64,000 bases of DNA from Fimenecus sp051881435 (GTDB taxonomy: Bacteria > Bacillota > Clostridia > Oscillospirales > Acutalibacteraceae): NCBI GenBank assembly GCA_051881435.1, contig JBJEPW010000043.1:1-64000 (forward strand), read 5' to 3'. Below are positions 49,175 to 58,206 of the stretch, in pieces. Made by a program: the position numbers and the translations under genes. Each line of letters begins with the position of its first letter. The stretch's first letter is position 1. Below the pieces are notes generated by a model. That model made no database searches, had not been told where the DNA came from, and was given only the letters and a program-made list of their open reading frames with translations.

Positions 49175-51397
49175 TCACTTCGTCTCCCGAACGGTAATGT
49201 TCTCCCCCACCGTCACATTCTCTTGTAAATGCTTTTTCAGGACGGTTACGGGCTTATCGCTTTGAATTTCGGTCACCAAACCGTTTTGCCATTTAAAACT
49301 GATTTTTGCGCCGCCTACCACCATATTTTTGACTTCGCCCGACTTTCCGAAGTTTTCGGGCAAGGCGGGAATTAACTCAATTTCTCCGTTTTTACAGGTG
49401 ATGAGCATTTCGTTCATGCCTGCCACAAAACCGAGATTGCCGTCAATTTGGAAATAAAACGGCGGGTGAACGCAAAACAAATTTTGAAATACGGAATGGG
49501 TTAACATACTACGGATAACTTTCTGCACTATTTTACCGTCACGCAGTCTTGCGGCAAGGCAAATCGCCCACGCCGCCGACCAACCGATGTATTGGGTTGA
49601 ATTATCCGTTCTGTATTTGAACAATTTTCTTACCCATTCTGTCTGTTCTTGATTTTCATAAAACCCAATACTGTTTCCGGGATAAAACGCATACAGCGGC
49701 GAAAAATGGCGGTGTCCTTTTTCGGGCGTTTCAAAGTCTTTGTGCCATTCGCAAATGCCGTTTTCCCCTGCTTTAAACGGATAGAGAAGCGGCGTTTTTT
49801 CTATGATTTCCGCTTTTAAAGTTTCATCGTCGGACAGTTCCAGCGCGTTTTTGAAAGCCTGACGGACAAGCCCCATATCAAACGCCGAGGCATAATCCAA
49901 TTTGCAGTTTTTACCGTCCTTTTTAAACACATTTTCGGGTGACGGCGAGGGGCAAATTACATACTGCCCGTTATGCAGAACGAGAAAATCGCAGGCAAAC
50001 CGTGCCGATTCGGTGACGATTTCTTTGATTTTATCTTCGTATGCACCGAGGAAACCGTTTTGGTAGTGGGCATAGATTTCATTGGAAAGCCACACGCCGC
50101 AAAGGGGCGCAAACATATAGTTGGCATCGCCTTTCACGGGCGGCGTTTTGCGCCATAAATCCACATTGTGATTGCAGGCAAACCCACGGCAGCCGTAATT
50201 GATTTCGGCTGTCTTTTTGCCGTTTTGCAAAGCTTCGTACACCATCTGAATCAGCGGTTCAATGCAGTCTGAAAGTCCCGCGCGGGAAGCGCCCCAATAG
50301 TTCATTTGGGTGTTGATATTCACCGTATAATTGCTGCTCCACGGCGGGCGAACGGATTTGTTCCAAATCCCCTGCAAATTCAAGGGCTGACCGCCTTTTC
50401 GACTGCCTGAAATTATCATATATTTGCCGTAATTATAAAGCAGTTCGCAAAAAGATTTTTCATCACCGCCGTTTTTGACGGCTTGCAAAAGCGTATCGGT
50501 TGGTTTGTCGCTCTCTGCGCAGAAAGAAACGCTCTGCTTACCGTAAAGCGCGGAAAAATCCGCGATATGGCGGGATTTTAAAGTTTCATACTCCTTTATG
50601 GCTGCATTGAGCGCGGTTTTGCATTTTTGCATAACCGCGGTTCTGTCCGTTTCAGGCATTTTATCAAAGCTTAAAAAGCCCGTTGCGGTCACGAAATAAA
50701 GCGTCAGTTCCGTTGCGCTTTTAATTTTTATGCCGTATTTACCGCGATGCACGGCGCCGTTTGTCTCTACCTGCGCGCCTAAGCAGAACGCCATTCCCTT
50801 GTGCTCGTTATAGCGAATCGGATAAAGCTCTTTTACCAAATAATTCGGCGCGGCGTAATCGGGCGCATTGCCTGTTAAAAACAGGCAATTCCCCTCCGTA
50901 TTTACACGGTGGCGCAGTTTTGAGGTAGCCTGCATTTTAACCGAAAAAGGTTTTTTTGCCGTAATTTTATATATTGAAACCTTGTCGGGATAGGAACAAA
51001 AAGCTTCAGCAACACAACCGTTTGTCTGAACGGTATGCACGCCTTTTGACAAGTCAAGGCTTCGCACATACCCGTTTCGGTCTATCCCTTTGAAGTTTAA
51101 AAGAATATCTCCCATCGGCATAAAGGCTTCGCTGTAAAATCCTGTCAGTTTTTCTTCGCAAAGGGCGTCTGCCTCGCTGTTTTTACCCGCAAAAATCAGT
51201 TGACGTGCCTTTTCAAGATTTTCAAGGCTTTCTTTACTATCGTAATTTTTCGGGTATCCCGACCAAAGTGTGCCGTCATTAAAGCAAAGGCGTTCTGTTC
51301 GGAGTGAGCCATAAAGCATTATACCCGTATATCCGTTGCCGAGAGGTAAGGCTTCCCGCCATCTTTTTGCCGGTGCAGTATATTTGAGCGTATGCAT
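49175..51397 (-). CDS. GH95 alpha-L-fucosidase
   Basis: 740 aa inverting glycosidase for terminal alpha-1,2-linked L-fucose (some members prefer alpha-L-galactose). An N-terminal beta domain begins with PAKRWREALPLGNGYTG and WSGYPK. The catalytic (alpha/alpha)6 barrel carries Glu550 in GICEW (the general acid) and Asn360/Asn362 in NYTVNINTQMNYW, which correspond to the catalytic asparagines known in bifidobacterial AfcA. There is no signal peptide, so it acts inside the cell. Directly abuts the 638-aa protein gene upstream (no gap) and the phosphoesterase downstream. Confidence 0.92.
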   Translation of the reverse strand: MHTLKYTAPAKRWREALPLGNGYTGIMLYGSLRTERLCFNDGTLWSGYPKNYDSKESLENLEKARQLIFAGKNSEADALCEEKLTGFYSEAFMPMGDILLNFKGIDRNGYVRSLDLSKGVHTVQTNGCVAEAFCSYPDKVSIYKITAKKPFSVKMQATSKLRHRVNTEGNCLFLTGNAPDYAAPNYLVKELYPIRYNEHKGMAFCLGAQVETNGAVHRGKYGIKIKSATELTLYFVTATGFLSFDKMPETDRTAVMQKCKTALNAAIKEYETLKSRHIADFSALYGKQSVSFCAESDKPTDTLLQAVKNGGDEKSFCELLYNYGKYMIISGSRKGGQPLNLQGIWNKSVRPPWSSNYTVNINTQMNYWGASRAGLSDCIEPLIQMVYEALQNGKKTAEINYGCRGFACNHNVDLWRKTPPVKGDANYMFAPLCGVWLSNEIYAHYQNGFLGAYEDKIKEIVTESARFACDFLVLHNGQYVICPSPSPENVFKKDGKNCKLDYASAFDMGLVRQAFKNALELSDDETLKAEIIEKTPLLYPFKAGENGICEWHKDFETPEKGHRHFSPLYAFYPGNSIGFYENQEQTEWVRKLFKYRTDNSTQYIGWSAAWAICLAARLRDGKIVQKVIRSMLTHSVFQNLFCVHPPFYFQIDGNLGFVAGMNEMLITCKNGEIELIPALPENFGKSGEVKNMVVGGAKISFKWQNGLVTEIQSDKPVTVLKKHLQENVTVGENITVRETK

Positions 51398-53314
51398 TTA
51401 CATAACTCCTATCTCATAAGTGTTTTTGTCTAAATCAATGGTAACGGTTGTGCCGTCCGCATAGGTTGCCCTTTGGCGGCGGGTAGAGCCTAAAAACTCA
51501 TGCTTGACCATTTCTTGGTTATAGAGCTTCGCCTGTAAATCGGCAAGGGGTGTGACGCGGTCAATTTCTTTTTTGAGGCTCTCATCGTCAAGAAGCTCCG
51601 TATCGGTTGTGCGGTTATCTGTTCCGATTTTGCTGACGCCCGTCCCGAACGGGCTGATATACGGCATACCTGCGCAAAGCGCGCAGTACATATCGCCGTT
51701 GTCGCCCTTTGGAATGCCCCAATTGTTAAACCAATTCCAAGGTACCATAATGCAGTCGTGGAACACCAAATTTCCAAGTGGCACAGGGATTCCCACCGCC
51801 TGTCCGTTTTCCTGCGGGCGCAGGGTAAAGGGACCGTGGTGCACAAGGGCTAAATGATTTAAAAGCTGCATTGCAGGCTCTTCCGAGGACATAATAAAGC
51901 CTTTGTCATTGAGATAATCGAAACATTCCGCACGGTACTGTATGCTTTGTTCTCTTGTCACCTTGTGGTCGGGGTGGAAACACTCGTCGCCGTTCATAAT
52001 CGAGAACACATCGAGATATGCACCCTGCACATCCACGCCGTGTTCTTCCAATTCGGCATATGTTTTTTTCACAAATTCCAACGCCTGTGAGGCGCAAAGG
52101 AAAGTATGCTCGCCGCCGTCCCAAATAGAGCAATATGGATGGGAGCCGTCAATATGCATCACCGCTTTTTCCATGGAGAATACAGGTGAAGAATAATAAA
52201 AATCTCTGTACTGGTCATGAAGTGCGAATATGTAACCAAGTTCACGGCTGACCTTTGAAAATTCCGAGAAGCCCTCCCAACCGCCTGCCGCTTCGCACGG
52301 GGGCAAAATATAAGGGTGGTTGTTGTCGTAGCCGTCTTTTCCCCAGCCGTCGGTGTGGATATACAATTTTTCAAGCCCCAGCGCTTTCAGTTTTTTCATT
52401 TGCTCTGCACGCGCGTAAAAGGTGGCATAGAGAATTTCGTTTGTGCCGTTTTTATCGTAAAATTTGGATTTTTCATTGATTTTAGAATAGATTTTATGGT
52501 GCAGAACGGGGCAACCGATCAGTTTTTCAATGTTTTTATTTTTGTTGATTTTATCGTCTATGGAAACAAACTGATTTGTTTCCATTAAGTATTTTCGATA
52601 GTCTTTTGCTACGGTGTTGTAGTCCCCTTGTTCGTGGAAAATAAAGCGGATTTTACGCGCATAGGAGAGTTTTCCGAGTGAGGACATCCAATGCACGGAA
52701 TTTAAGAATGCTTTATGGTGCCCGAATGAGGAAAACATACAAGCGTCATAGGGCGTTTCCACAATCGCTGTGAAAGTGTGCCCGTCGCACACCCTGCCCC
52801 AAATGGGCATATAGCAGTCGCCCGTGTTGATTTTGCGTAAGTAATGGGCAAAGCCGAAGGTGGAGGCAAAGTTTTCCGTGTAGCCGTCGGGCAGTAAAAA
52901 GCCTTGACGCATGGCGTCAATATGGTAGGATTTTTCGCCTTTTTTCTTTGCATTGAACGGCGCAGGAAAGTAAACCGCCTGAATATCAAAGCCTGTTTCG
53001 TTTTCTGCCTTTACGGAAAAGGTTACCGTATCCTCCCCTGTGATTTCCGCCGTGCAAATAAGCGCAAAGGTAAGTTTCTTACCGAAAGCAATATAGTTTT
53101 CATAGCGGCAGACAATGCGGTTTTCGTCTTTTTCCACTGTCTTTTTCAAAGCACTTATAAGCGGGCGGTAGGTGCTAATGTACTTTTTCCCCACCTTTTT
53201 GCGGACGATGATATACGGCCGTCTGCCGTCGCTCACCCAGGAAAAACCCTTGTGCTTGATTTCGTAATCCCCTGTTACGGGGCTGTAAGAAAGCTGTAAA
53301 TCTTTATTTTTCAT
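51398..53314 (-). CDS. Uncharacterised glycosidase-like TIM-barrel protein
   Basis: 638 aa, no signal peptide. The N-terminal third is beta-rich; from about residue 285 the pattern is barrel-like: LYIHTDGWG (317-325), FALHDQYRDFY (363-373), GAYLDVF with Asp435 and IMSSEEP with Glu478/Glu479. An Asp on a strand end followed by a Glu about 43 residues on resembles the catalytic pairs of GH101/GH36-like barrels and of large DUF glycosidase families (DUF5696/DUF6259 type). It sits between the GH29 and GH95 genes with no spacing, so it very likely works on the same glycans. Specificity unknown; family call is tentative. Confidence 0.6.
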   Translation of the reverse strand: MKNKDLQLSYSPVTGDYEIKHKGFSWVSDGRRPYIIVRKKVGKKYISTYRPLISALKKTVEKDENRIVCRYENYIAFGKKLTFALICTAEITGEDTVTFSVKAENETGFDIQAVYFPAPFNAKKKGEKSYHIDAMRQGFLLPDGYTENFASTFGFAHYLRKINTGDCYMPIWGRVCDGHTFTAIVETPYDACMFSSFGHHKAFLNSVHWMSSLGKLSYARKIRFIFHEQGDYNTVAKDYRKYLMETNQFVSIDDKINKNKNIEKLIGCPVLHHKIYSKINEKSKFYDKNGTNEILYATFYARAEQMKKLKALGLEKLYIHTDGWGKDGYDNNHPYILPPCEAAGGWEGFSEFSKVSRELGYIFALHDQYRDFYYSSPVFSMEKAVMHIDGSHPYCSIWDGGEHTFLCASQALEFVKKTYAELEEHGVDVQGAYLDVFSIMNGDECFHPDHKVTREQSIQYRAECFDYLNDKGFIMSSEEPAMQLLNHLALVHHGPFTLRPQENGQAVGIPVPLGNLVFHDCIMVPWNWFNNWGIPKGDNGDMYCALCAGMPYISPFGTGVSKIGTDNRTTDTELLDDESLKKEIDRVTPLADLQAKLYNQEMVKHEFLGSTRRQRATYADGTTVTIDLDKNTYEIGVM

Positions 53315-54793
53315 TTACTCCACCTCAATTTTGAAGCATATGGGCATTTTTGAATATACTTTGTTTTTTGTTTGAATGGTAAGCGCCTTTTTGTTCTGCG
53401 AATAGGTCAGTTTTTCCGTACTGCCGAGAAGGGATATGTTTTTGATGACGCAATGGAACAAATCCATACTGTCGGCAAGGGATTTAATTTGAAATACCGA
53501 CTGTCCCTGCGGTTTCAGCGCGAACGCATAGACAACGCCTGTTTTATAAGTAAAGCGAAAATCACGCTTTGTATAGGTCAATTTTTCGTGGAACGAGCCG
53601 CCTTTTTGCTTTTTGCCCTCGCCGAACACCTTATAGGGTTGTGTGCCCCAAATCGCCTCGGCGTTTGCTTTTGTCCACTTGCCGAGTTCGCTTAAAATGT
53701 GCATTTCTTCATCGCAGATGGAGCCGTCCGCTTTCGGTCCGATATTTAATACAAAGCAACCGTTTTTGGAAATGACATCCAACAGATTGCAGGCAATAAT
53801 TTCCGGCGTTTTAAAGCGGTTGGTGGTACAGTAACTCCACGAATTATAGGCGGTGGAGGTTTCGCCCTGCCAAATATAGGGGCTTACATCTTTTAACTGC
53901 CCGCGTTCACGGTCAAAAATCGCGCAATTATACATAATCGCGTCCGATTTATAATACACGCAGACCTCTTTGCCCCATTCGAGAGAACGGTTATAGTAAT
54001 AGGCAAGAAACTGTTTCATATAGGGGCGAAAAGCCTTATAGGAAACCCACCAATCAAAGAAAAGCGAGGCAGGCTGATATTTATCAATCAACTCGCAGGA
54101 CGATACAAGCCAATCCTGCAACCACTTTTCCGTCGGCTCGATGCCATGCTCCTGCTTTAAAAGCGTATGTAAATTGTTGCGCTTGTGCACATTGGCACAT
54201 GCACCGTAGAATTCTCTGTATGCTTCGTCCTGTGTTTCGTTTTTGAAACCGATGGTTTTGCCGCCGTTCAAGAACCAAAAATGCTCCGCGCGGTGGGAGG
54301 AGGTTGAAAAGGTAATACCCGTTTTTTCGCAGGCCGCTTTCAGTTCCCCGATAAAATCCCTATGTACGGGGAATTTGACCGTTGTCCATTCCGAAAGCGC
54401 GCTGTCATAGAGTTTCACGCCGTCGTGATGCTCGGCAACAGGCATTAAAAATTTTGCGCCGCAGTCTTTCACGGCTTTTGTGATTTCGTCCGCGTCAAAT
54501 TTTTCCGCTTTGAACATGGGGATAAAATCGCGGTAATTAAAATCCTTACCGTATTTGCGCTTATGATGCCAATAGACGGGATTGCCCTTATAATACATAA
54601 GCCGCGGATACCATTCGCTGAAATATTCGGGCACGGTGAACACACCCCAATGGATAAACACACCGAATTTTGCATTCCTGTACCACTCCGGCACAGGGTA
54701 CGAAGCAAGGCTTTCCCAATCGGGTTTATATGTACCGTTACTGTTCAACTCGTCAATTTTTTGCAAATAGTCCTGCATTTGCGCGTCGGTCAT
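53315..54793 (-). CDS. GH29 alpha-L-fucosidase
   Basis: 492 aa retaining fucosidase, cytoplasmic (no signal peptide). It shows WYRNAKFGVFIHWG (37-50), MPVAEHHDG (117-125), and the nucleophile Asp247 in SLFFDWW. The C-terminal beta domain starts near 400. GH29 enzymes remove alpha-1,3/1,4/1,6- or 1,2-linked fucose; the subfamily cannot be fixed by eye. It begins one base after the duplicated amidohydrolase fragment, showing that the original gene order was amidohydrolase then GH29. Confidence 0.92.
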   Translation of the reverse strand: MTDAQMQDYLQKIDELNSNGTYKPDWESLASYPVPEWYRNAKFGVFIHWGVFTVPEYFSEWYPRLMYYKGNPVYWHHKRKYGKDFNYRDFIPMFKAEKFDADEITKAVKDCGAKFLMPVAEHHDGVKLYDSALSEWTTVKFPVHRDFIGELKAACEKTGITFSTSSHRAEHFWFLNGGKTIGFKNETQDEAYREFYGACANVHKRNNLHTLLKQEHGIEPTEKWLQDWLVSSCELIDKYQPASLFFDWWVSYKAFRPYMKQFLAYYYNRSLEWGKEVCVYYKSDAIMYNCAIFDRERGQLKDVSPYIWQGETSTAYNSWSYCTTNRFKTPEIIACNLLDVISKNGCFVLNIGPKADGSICDEEMHILSELGKWTKANAEAIWGTQPYKVFGEGKKQKGGSFHEKLTYTKRDFRFTYKTGVVYAFALKPQGQSVFQIKSLADSMDLFHCVIKNISLLGSTEKLTYSQNKKALTIQTKNKVYSKMPICFKIEVE

Positions 54794-54794
54794 T

Positions 54795-55091
54795 TCAGTC
54801 CTCCAACATATTTTTGATTTTCACACACTCCGTGAGATTGGAAAAACCGTAAAATGCTTGTGCATTTTCGCAAAGAAATGCGTTTTTCTCCTGCTCGGTC
54901 AGTTCCTTGGATTTCAGGATAAAATCATAACTCATTTTACAGGTGATTTCCACCGTGGTGCGGGGGTAGTCGCTCCCCCGCATCAGTTTATGGATTCCGC
55001 AGATTTCGGCGGCTTCCTTAACCGCTTTCACAATAGATGAATATGGGTATATTCCGCTGTTGCAAAGATAAATAATATCTTCACTTTCCAT
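54795..55091 (-). pseudogene. Truncated, mosaic 3' fragment of an amidohydrolase gene
   Basis: 98 codons whose last 80 are nearly identical to the C-terminus of the intact gene at 57331-58206. The fragment lacks the HxH metal site and all of the N-terminal barrel. The invariant Trp before Gly-Ser-Asp (Trp231 in the intact copy) is Arg here. Towards its 5' end the similarity falls to about half of residues, but it still aligns to residue 192 of the intact protein (NVxxES...NS..YPYSS), so that part appears to come from a diverged paralogue. A stop codon precedes it. Not expected to be active. Confidence 0.85.
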
Positions 55092-55143
55092 AATAACATT
55101 TACTTCTCATGTAAATCTGTCCGCTTTTGCTTGTCACTATAAT

Positions 55144-56448
55144 TTAAAAATACTTAGGTATTCCGCCGTCTGTTAATGATTCGTCAGCCAAATACGCCGC
55201 TAAATGTCCCGCCACGGAATCAAAAACAGAAGTGCAGGCAAGGCTCGGCTTATCACCTTGAACAAACTTTACAAAATCCATAGCCAACTTTTCATCACCG
55301 CCGCCGTGACCTCCGTAAGCTCCAACCATATCTCCGCTTACATTCAAATCAACCTCTTCTGTTTTACATTCGCCGTTATGCGCATTCGGTGAAGGATCAA
55401 TAAGTGAAACCGTAAATTTTGACTCTTCAAAATTACCGTATATTTCTCCTCTTGTTCCGATTATATGTATCATTCTTGCAGGTTGGCTTGTAGCTCCTAT
55501 CATATTATGTGTTCCTGTTGCACCGTTTGCAAATTGTACCATTACTGACTGTCTGTCAACAACATCGTTATCACATTTATATATACATCTTGCATATGGT
55601 GAATCGGATTTCATTAAACTGATTTTATCTTCTATTGTCGGATTTTCAATGCCCTCAAGCTCGCTCCAAACATAAAATGCCCATCTTTCAGGGTGATCGA
55701 TATATAATCTTTTGGTTGAATAAACACAAGTGTCAACCAAGGGACAATCAACCATACATTTTGTTCCTGCTCCCTTCGGAGCGTTTTCTGCTCTGAACTG
55801 GCAACGTCCGCCAAATGAAGATATTTTTACAGGCTTTGTTTCGCTCATCAGCCACATGATCAAATCTAAATCATGGCAGCATTTTTGCAAAAGCATAGAG
55901 GTTTTGCACTTTGAAGAATTTGCCCATTTTCCTCGTACGAAGGAAGTTGACATATGATGATATGAAACATGCTCCGTTGTTTGGATATTTGTTATTTCTC
56001 CGATATCACCACGCAAAACCCTCTCTTTTATCGCATAATAAAACGGTGCATATCTCAGAACATGGCATATCATAACCTTGGAATTGTTTTTCTTTGCACA
56101 TTCCACAAGCTGATACATTTCGTCCTTATTTACGGCAAATGGCTTTTCCAAAAGCATATCATAACCGAGGTTTAAGAGCGGTACAGCGGTTTCAATATGT
56201 TGTTCGTCCATTGTTCCGTTAATAATTGCGTCTGCCAATTTACCGTGCTTACATAATTCAGCGGCATCTTTAAAACACATATCATCACTTAAATGAAACT
56301 TGTTTTTGCACATCTCTCTTCTAACAGGATCGGGATCCGCCACTCCGACAATTTCCAAAAGTTCCGGATTTGTTATCGCTAAGTTGCTGTATATCATGGC
56401 CCTGTGTCCGGCACCGACTATTATCGCTTTTACTGGTGATTTACTCAT
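55144..56448 (-). CDS. Gfo/Idh/MocA-family oxidoreductase
   Basis: 434 aa NAD(P)-dependent sugar or sugar-acid dehydrogenase. Rossmann motif VGAGHRA (11-17), then EKPFAVN (97-103) with the catalytic-type Lys, and a Cys cluster (CMVDCPLVDTC, about 230-240) found in a Clostridia/Bacteroidetes subgroup acting on host or polymer sugars. Start overlaps the upstream gene by ATGA. It is AT-richer than the flanking fucosidase genes and belongs to the inserted two-gene segment. Substrate unknown; inositol, glucoside or fucose-derived sugars are possible. Confidence 0.85.
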   Translation of the reverse strand: MSKSPVKAIIVGAGHRAMIYSNLAITNPELLEIVGVADPDPVRREMCKNKFHLSDDMCFKDAAELCKHGKLADAIINGTMDEQHIETAVPLLNLGYDMLLEKPFAVNKDEMYQLVECAKKNNSKVMICHVLRYAPFYYAIKERVLRGDIGEITNIQTTEHVSYHHMSTSFVRGKWANSSKCKTSMLLQKCCHDLDLIMWLMSETKPVKISSFGGRCQFRAENAPKGAGTKCMVDCPLVDTCVYSTKRLYIDHPERWAFYVWSELEGIENPTIEDKISLMKSDSPYARCIYKCDNDVVDRQSVMVQFANGATGTHNMIGATSQPARMIHIIGTRGEIYGNFEESKFTVSLIDPSPNAHNGECKTEEVDLNVSGDMVGAYGGHGGGDEKLAMDFVKFVQGDKPSLACTSVFDSVAGHLAAYLADESLTDGGIPKYF

Positions 56449-57272
56449 TTGTTTCTCCTTATACCGTATTTTCTTTCTGTTATACCGATTCCCATTCCCA
56501 GTGTGTTGCCCTTTTTAATATAATCCTTTGCCGCTTTTTGTAACGATGTGTTTTCAGGATAGTCCTCTACATTCTCCTCTTTACCGCCGAATATTCTTTC
56601 TATTGCCTGACGATCATTCGGGCAGGAATAAACGCTTTTAAAAAGCGACTGAAATCTGATTATATTTGAATTTGATTTCATAAATTCAATATTTTTTTCA
56701 TATAACAGCCAACTTTCACAAAAGAAATAATCAAACCTATATTCAGGAAAGGTTTTTTCAAAGAAACTGTCTGCTTCGGTTATGGATTTTCGACATTCTT
56801 CAAGCATGAGTTTTTCACCTTGAGGAATATGTATATAGATTACTTTTTCATTTCTTTTAACATGCAATAATTCATAGTTTAATGTTGGATTATCTAAGGT
56901 GAAAAACTGATATTGAAGTCTTCCGATTTTGAACAGGTTAAAGGTGACATGGTTTTTTAACCAATTATAGTTTTTCAATCCTTTATTACTGTTATTTTCA
57001 CACCATATTTTTATATCACTCATGGTATCGTAAAAGACTTTGTCGGCAATATTATGCTTTGCATATTCAACTTTAATTCTGTTTGCAAGGTTCAATATAA
57101 CAGCCAATCTTGTTAAATCATCTTCATCAATCAAACATTCAAATGATTTTGCTTCGCAAGCATTTGATAAACTTTCAATTTTATTTTCGTCTGAACCAAA
57201 GATTTTACAAATTAAGTCATCAGAAATTTTCAGTTTTTTTGCCACACCGGTAATTTCATATAACAATCCCAT
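56445..57272 (-). CDS. Acyltransferase-like protein (GNAT_C/NAT_N type)
   Basis: 275 aa, no close characterised relative that I recognise. Around residues 120-230 it reads like the GNAT-like C-terminal domain of clostridial acyltransferase-domain proteins: YIHIPQGEKLMLEECRKS, a helix with SFFEKTFPEY, then CESWLLY and the NIIRFQSLF stretch. The N-terminal 110 residues are helical. Such genes often precede a Gfo/Idh-type gene or a sugar locus. The role is unknown. It overlaps the oxidoreductase gene by 4 bases, so the two form a unit. Low GC and codon use differ from flanking genes, suggesting transfer. Confidence 0.55.
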   Translation of the reverse strand: MGLLYEITGVAKKLKISDDLICKIFGSDENKIESLSNACEAKSFECLIDEDDLTRLAVILNLANRIKVEYAKHNIADKVFYDTMSDIKIWCENNSNKGLKNYNWLKNHVTFNLFKIGRLQYQFFTLDNPTLNYELLHVKRNEKVIYIHIPQGEKLMLEECRKSITEADSFFEKTFPEYRFDYFFCESWLLYEKNIEFMKSNSNIIRFQSLFKSVYSCPNDRQAIERIFGGKEENVEDYPENTSLQKAAKDYIKKGNTLGMGIGITERKYGIRRNK

Positions 57273-57330
57273 ACTGTATCACTCTCCAAATCAGAGTTAA
57301 CGGTTAATCTTTTTGCAAGCAATAACGCTT

Positions 57331-58206
57331 TCAGTCCTCCAACATATTTTTGATTTTCACACATTCCGTGAGATTGGAAAAACCGTAAAATGCTTGTGCA
57401 TTTTCGCAAAGAAATGCGTTTTTCTCCTGCTCGGTCAGCTCCTTGGATTTCAGGATAAAATCATAACTCATTTTATAGGTGATTTCCACCATGGTGCGGG
57501 GGTAGTCGCTCCCCCACATCAGTTTATGGATCCCGCAGATTTCGGCGGCTTCTTTCACCGCTTTAACAGCGGAGGAATACGGGTAAAACTCGCTGTTGAA
57601 AAGCCATGTAATGCCGCCGCTTTCGATGCGGACATTTTTATTGCGGGCAAGTTTGATCTGTTCTGTCCAACCCTCTTTCGTGACCATTCCGAAATGGCCG
57701 ATGGCGATTTTCAGGTCGGGGAATTGCTGTATGAGTTCAAGTAAATAACCTGTTTGCCTATCGCCGTCGGCAAGGTCAACGGAAATAAATTTATTTTCCT
57801 TGTTTGCCGCTTCAAACACTTTATAATGCTTTGTCAAATCCTGCGTGGGCAGTCTGCCGGCGCAGATTTTCACGCCGTCAAAGCCGTCAAGGGTAAAAGG
57901 CTTGTTTTCTTCATAAAGACTGCAAATTTTCAGTCTTTCGGGGTATGTTTTTTTTGCGGACAGCAAGTACGCGTCCTGATTGCCGTCAATTTCCTCTTGG
58001 GTAATCACCGCGCCGCTGACACCCGCGTAATCCATATTGGCAATAAAACGCTCGGCGGTATTTTCCCCGTCCGTCATATATGGGGGCATCATCTGCCGAA
58101 TTTCGCCGCCGAAATTGCTTTTGCCGTTTCCGACGGAGAAAACATCTCTGCCGCTTACCTTGCCGTTTTGCGTTTTCCACAAATGGGCGTGACAATCAAT
58201 AATCAT
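57331..58206 (-). CDS. Amidohydrolase-family hydrolase, candidate sugar lactonase
   Basis: 291 aa TIM-barrel hydrolase with His6/His8 in DCHAHLW, His171 in GHFG and Asp234 in WGSDYPR, the metal and catalytic set of COG2159/COG3618-type amidohydrolases. Relatives include 2-pyrone dicarboxylate lactonase and L-fuconolactone hydrolase; the Campylobacter fucose locus also has an amidohydrolase next to an UxaA-type gene. Here it overlaps the altronate-dehydratase-like gene by ATGA. The proposed role is opening of the 1,5- or 1,4-lactone made by the sugar dehydrogenase. This is inference from context. Its 3' end is duplicated at 54795-55091. Confidence 0.7.
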   Translation of the reverse strand: MIIDCHAHLWKTQNGKVSGRDVFSVGNGKSNFGGEIRQMMPPYMTDGENTAERFIANMDYAGVSGAVITQEEIDGNQDAYLLSAKKTYPERLKICSLYEENKPFTLDGFDGVKICAGRLPTQDLTKHYKVFEAANKENKFISVDLADGDRQTGYLLELIQQFPDLKIAIGHFGMVTKEGWTEQIKLARNKNVRIESGGITWLFNSEFYPYSSAVKAVKEAAEICGIHKLMWGSDYPRTMVEITYKMSYDFILKSKELTEQEKNAFLCENAQAFYGFSNLTECVKIKNMLED

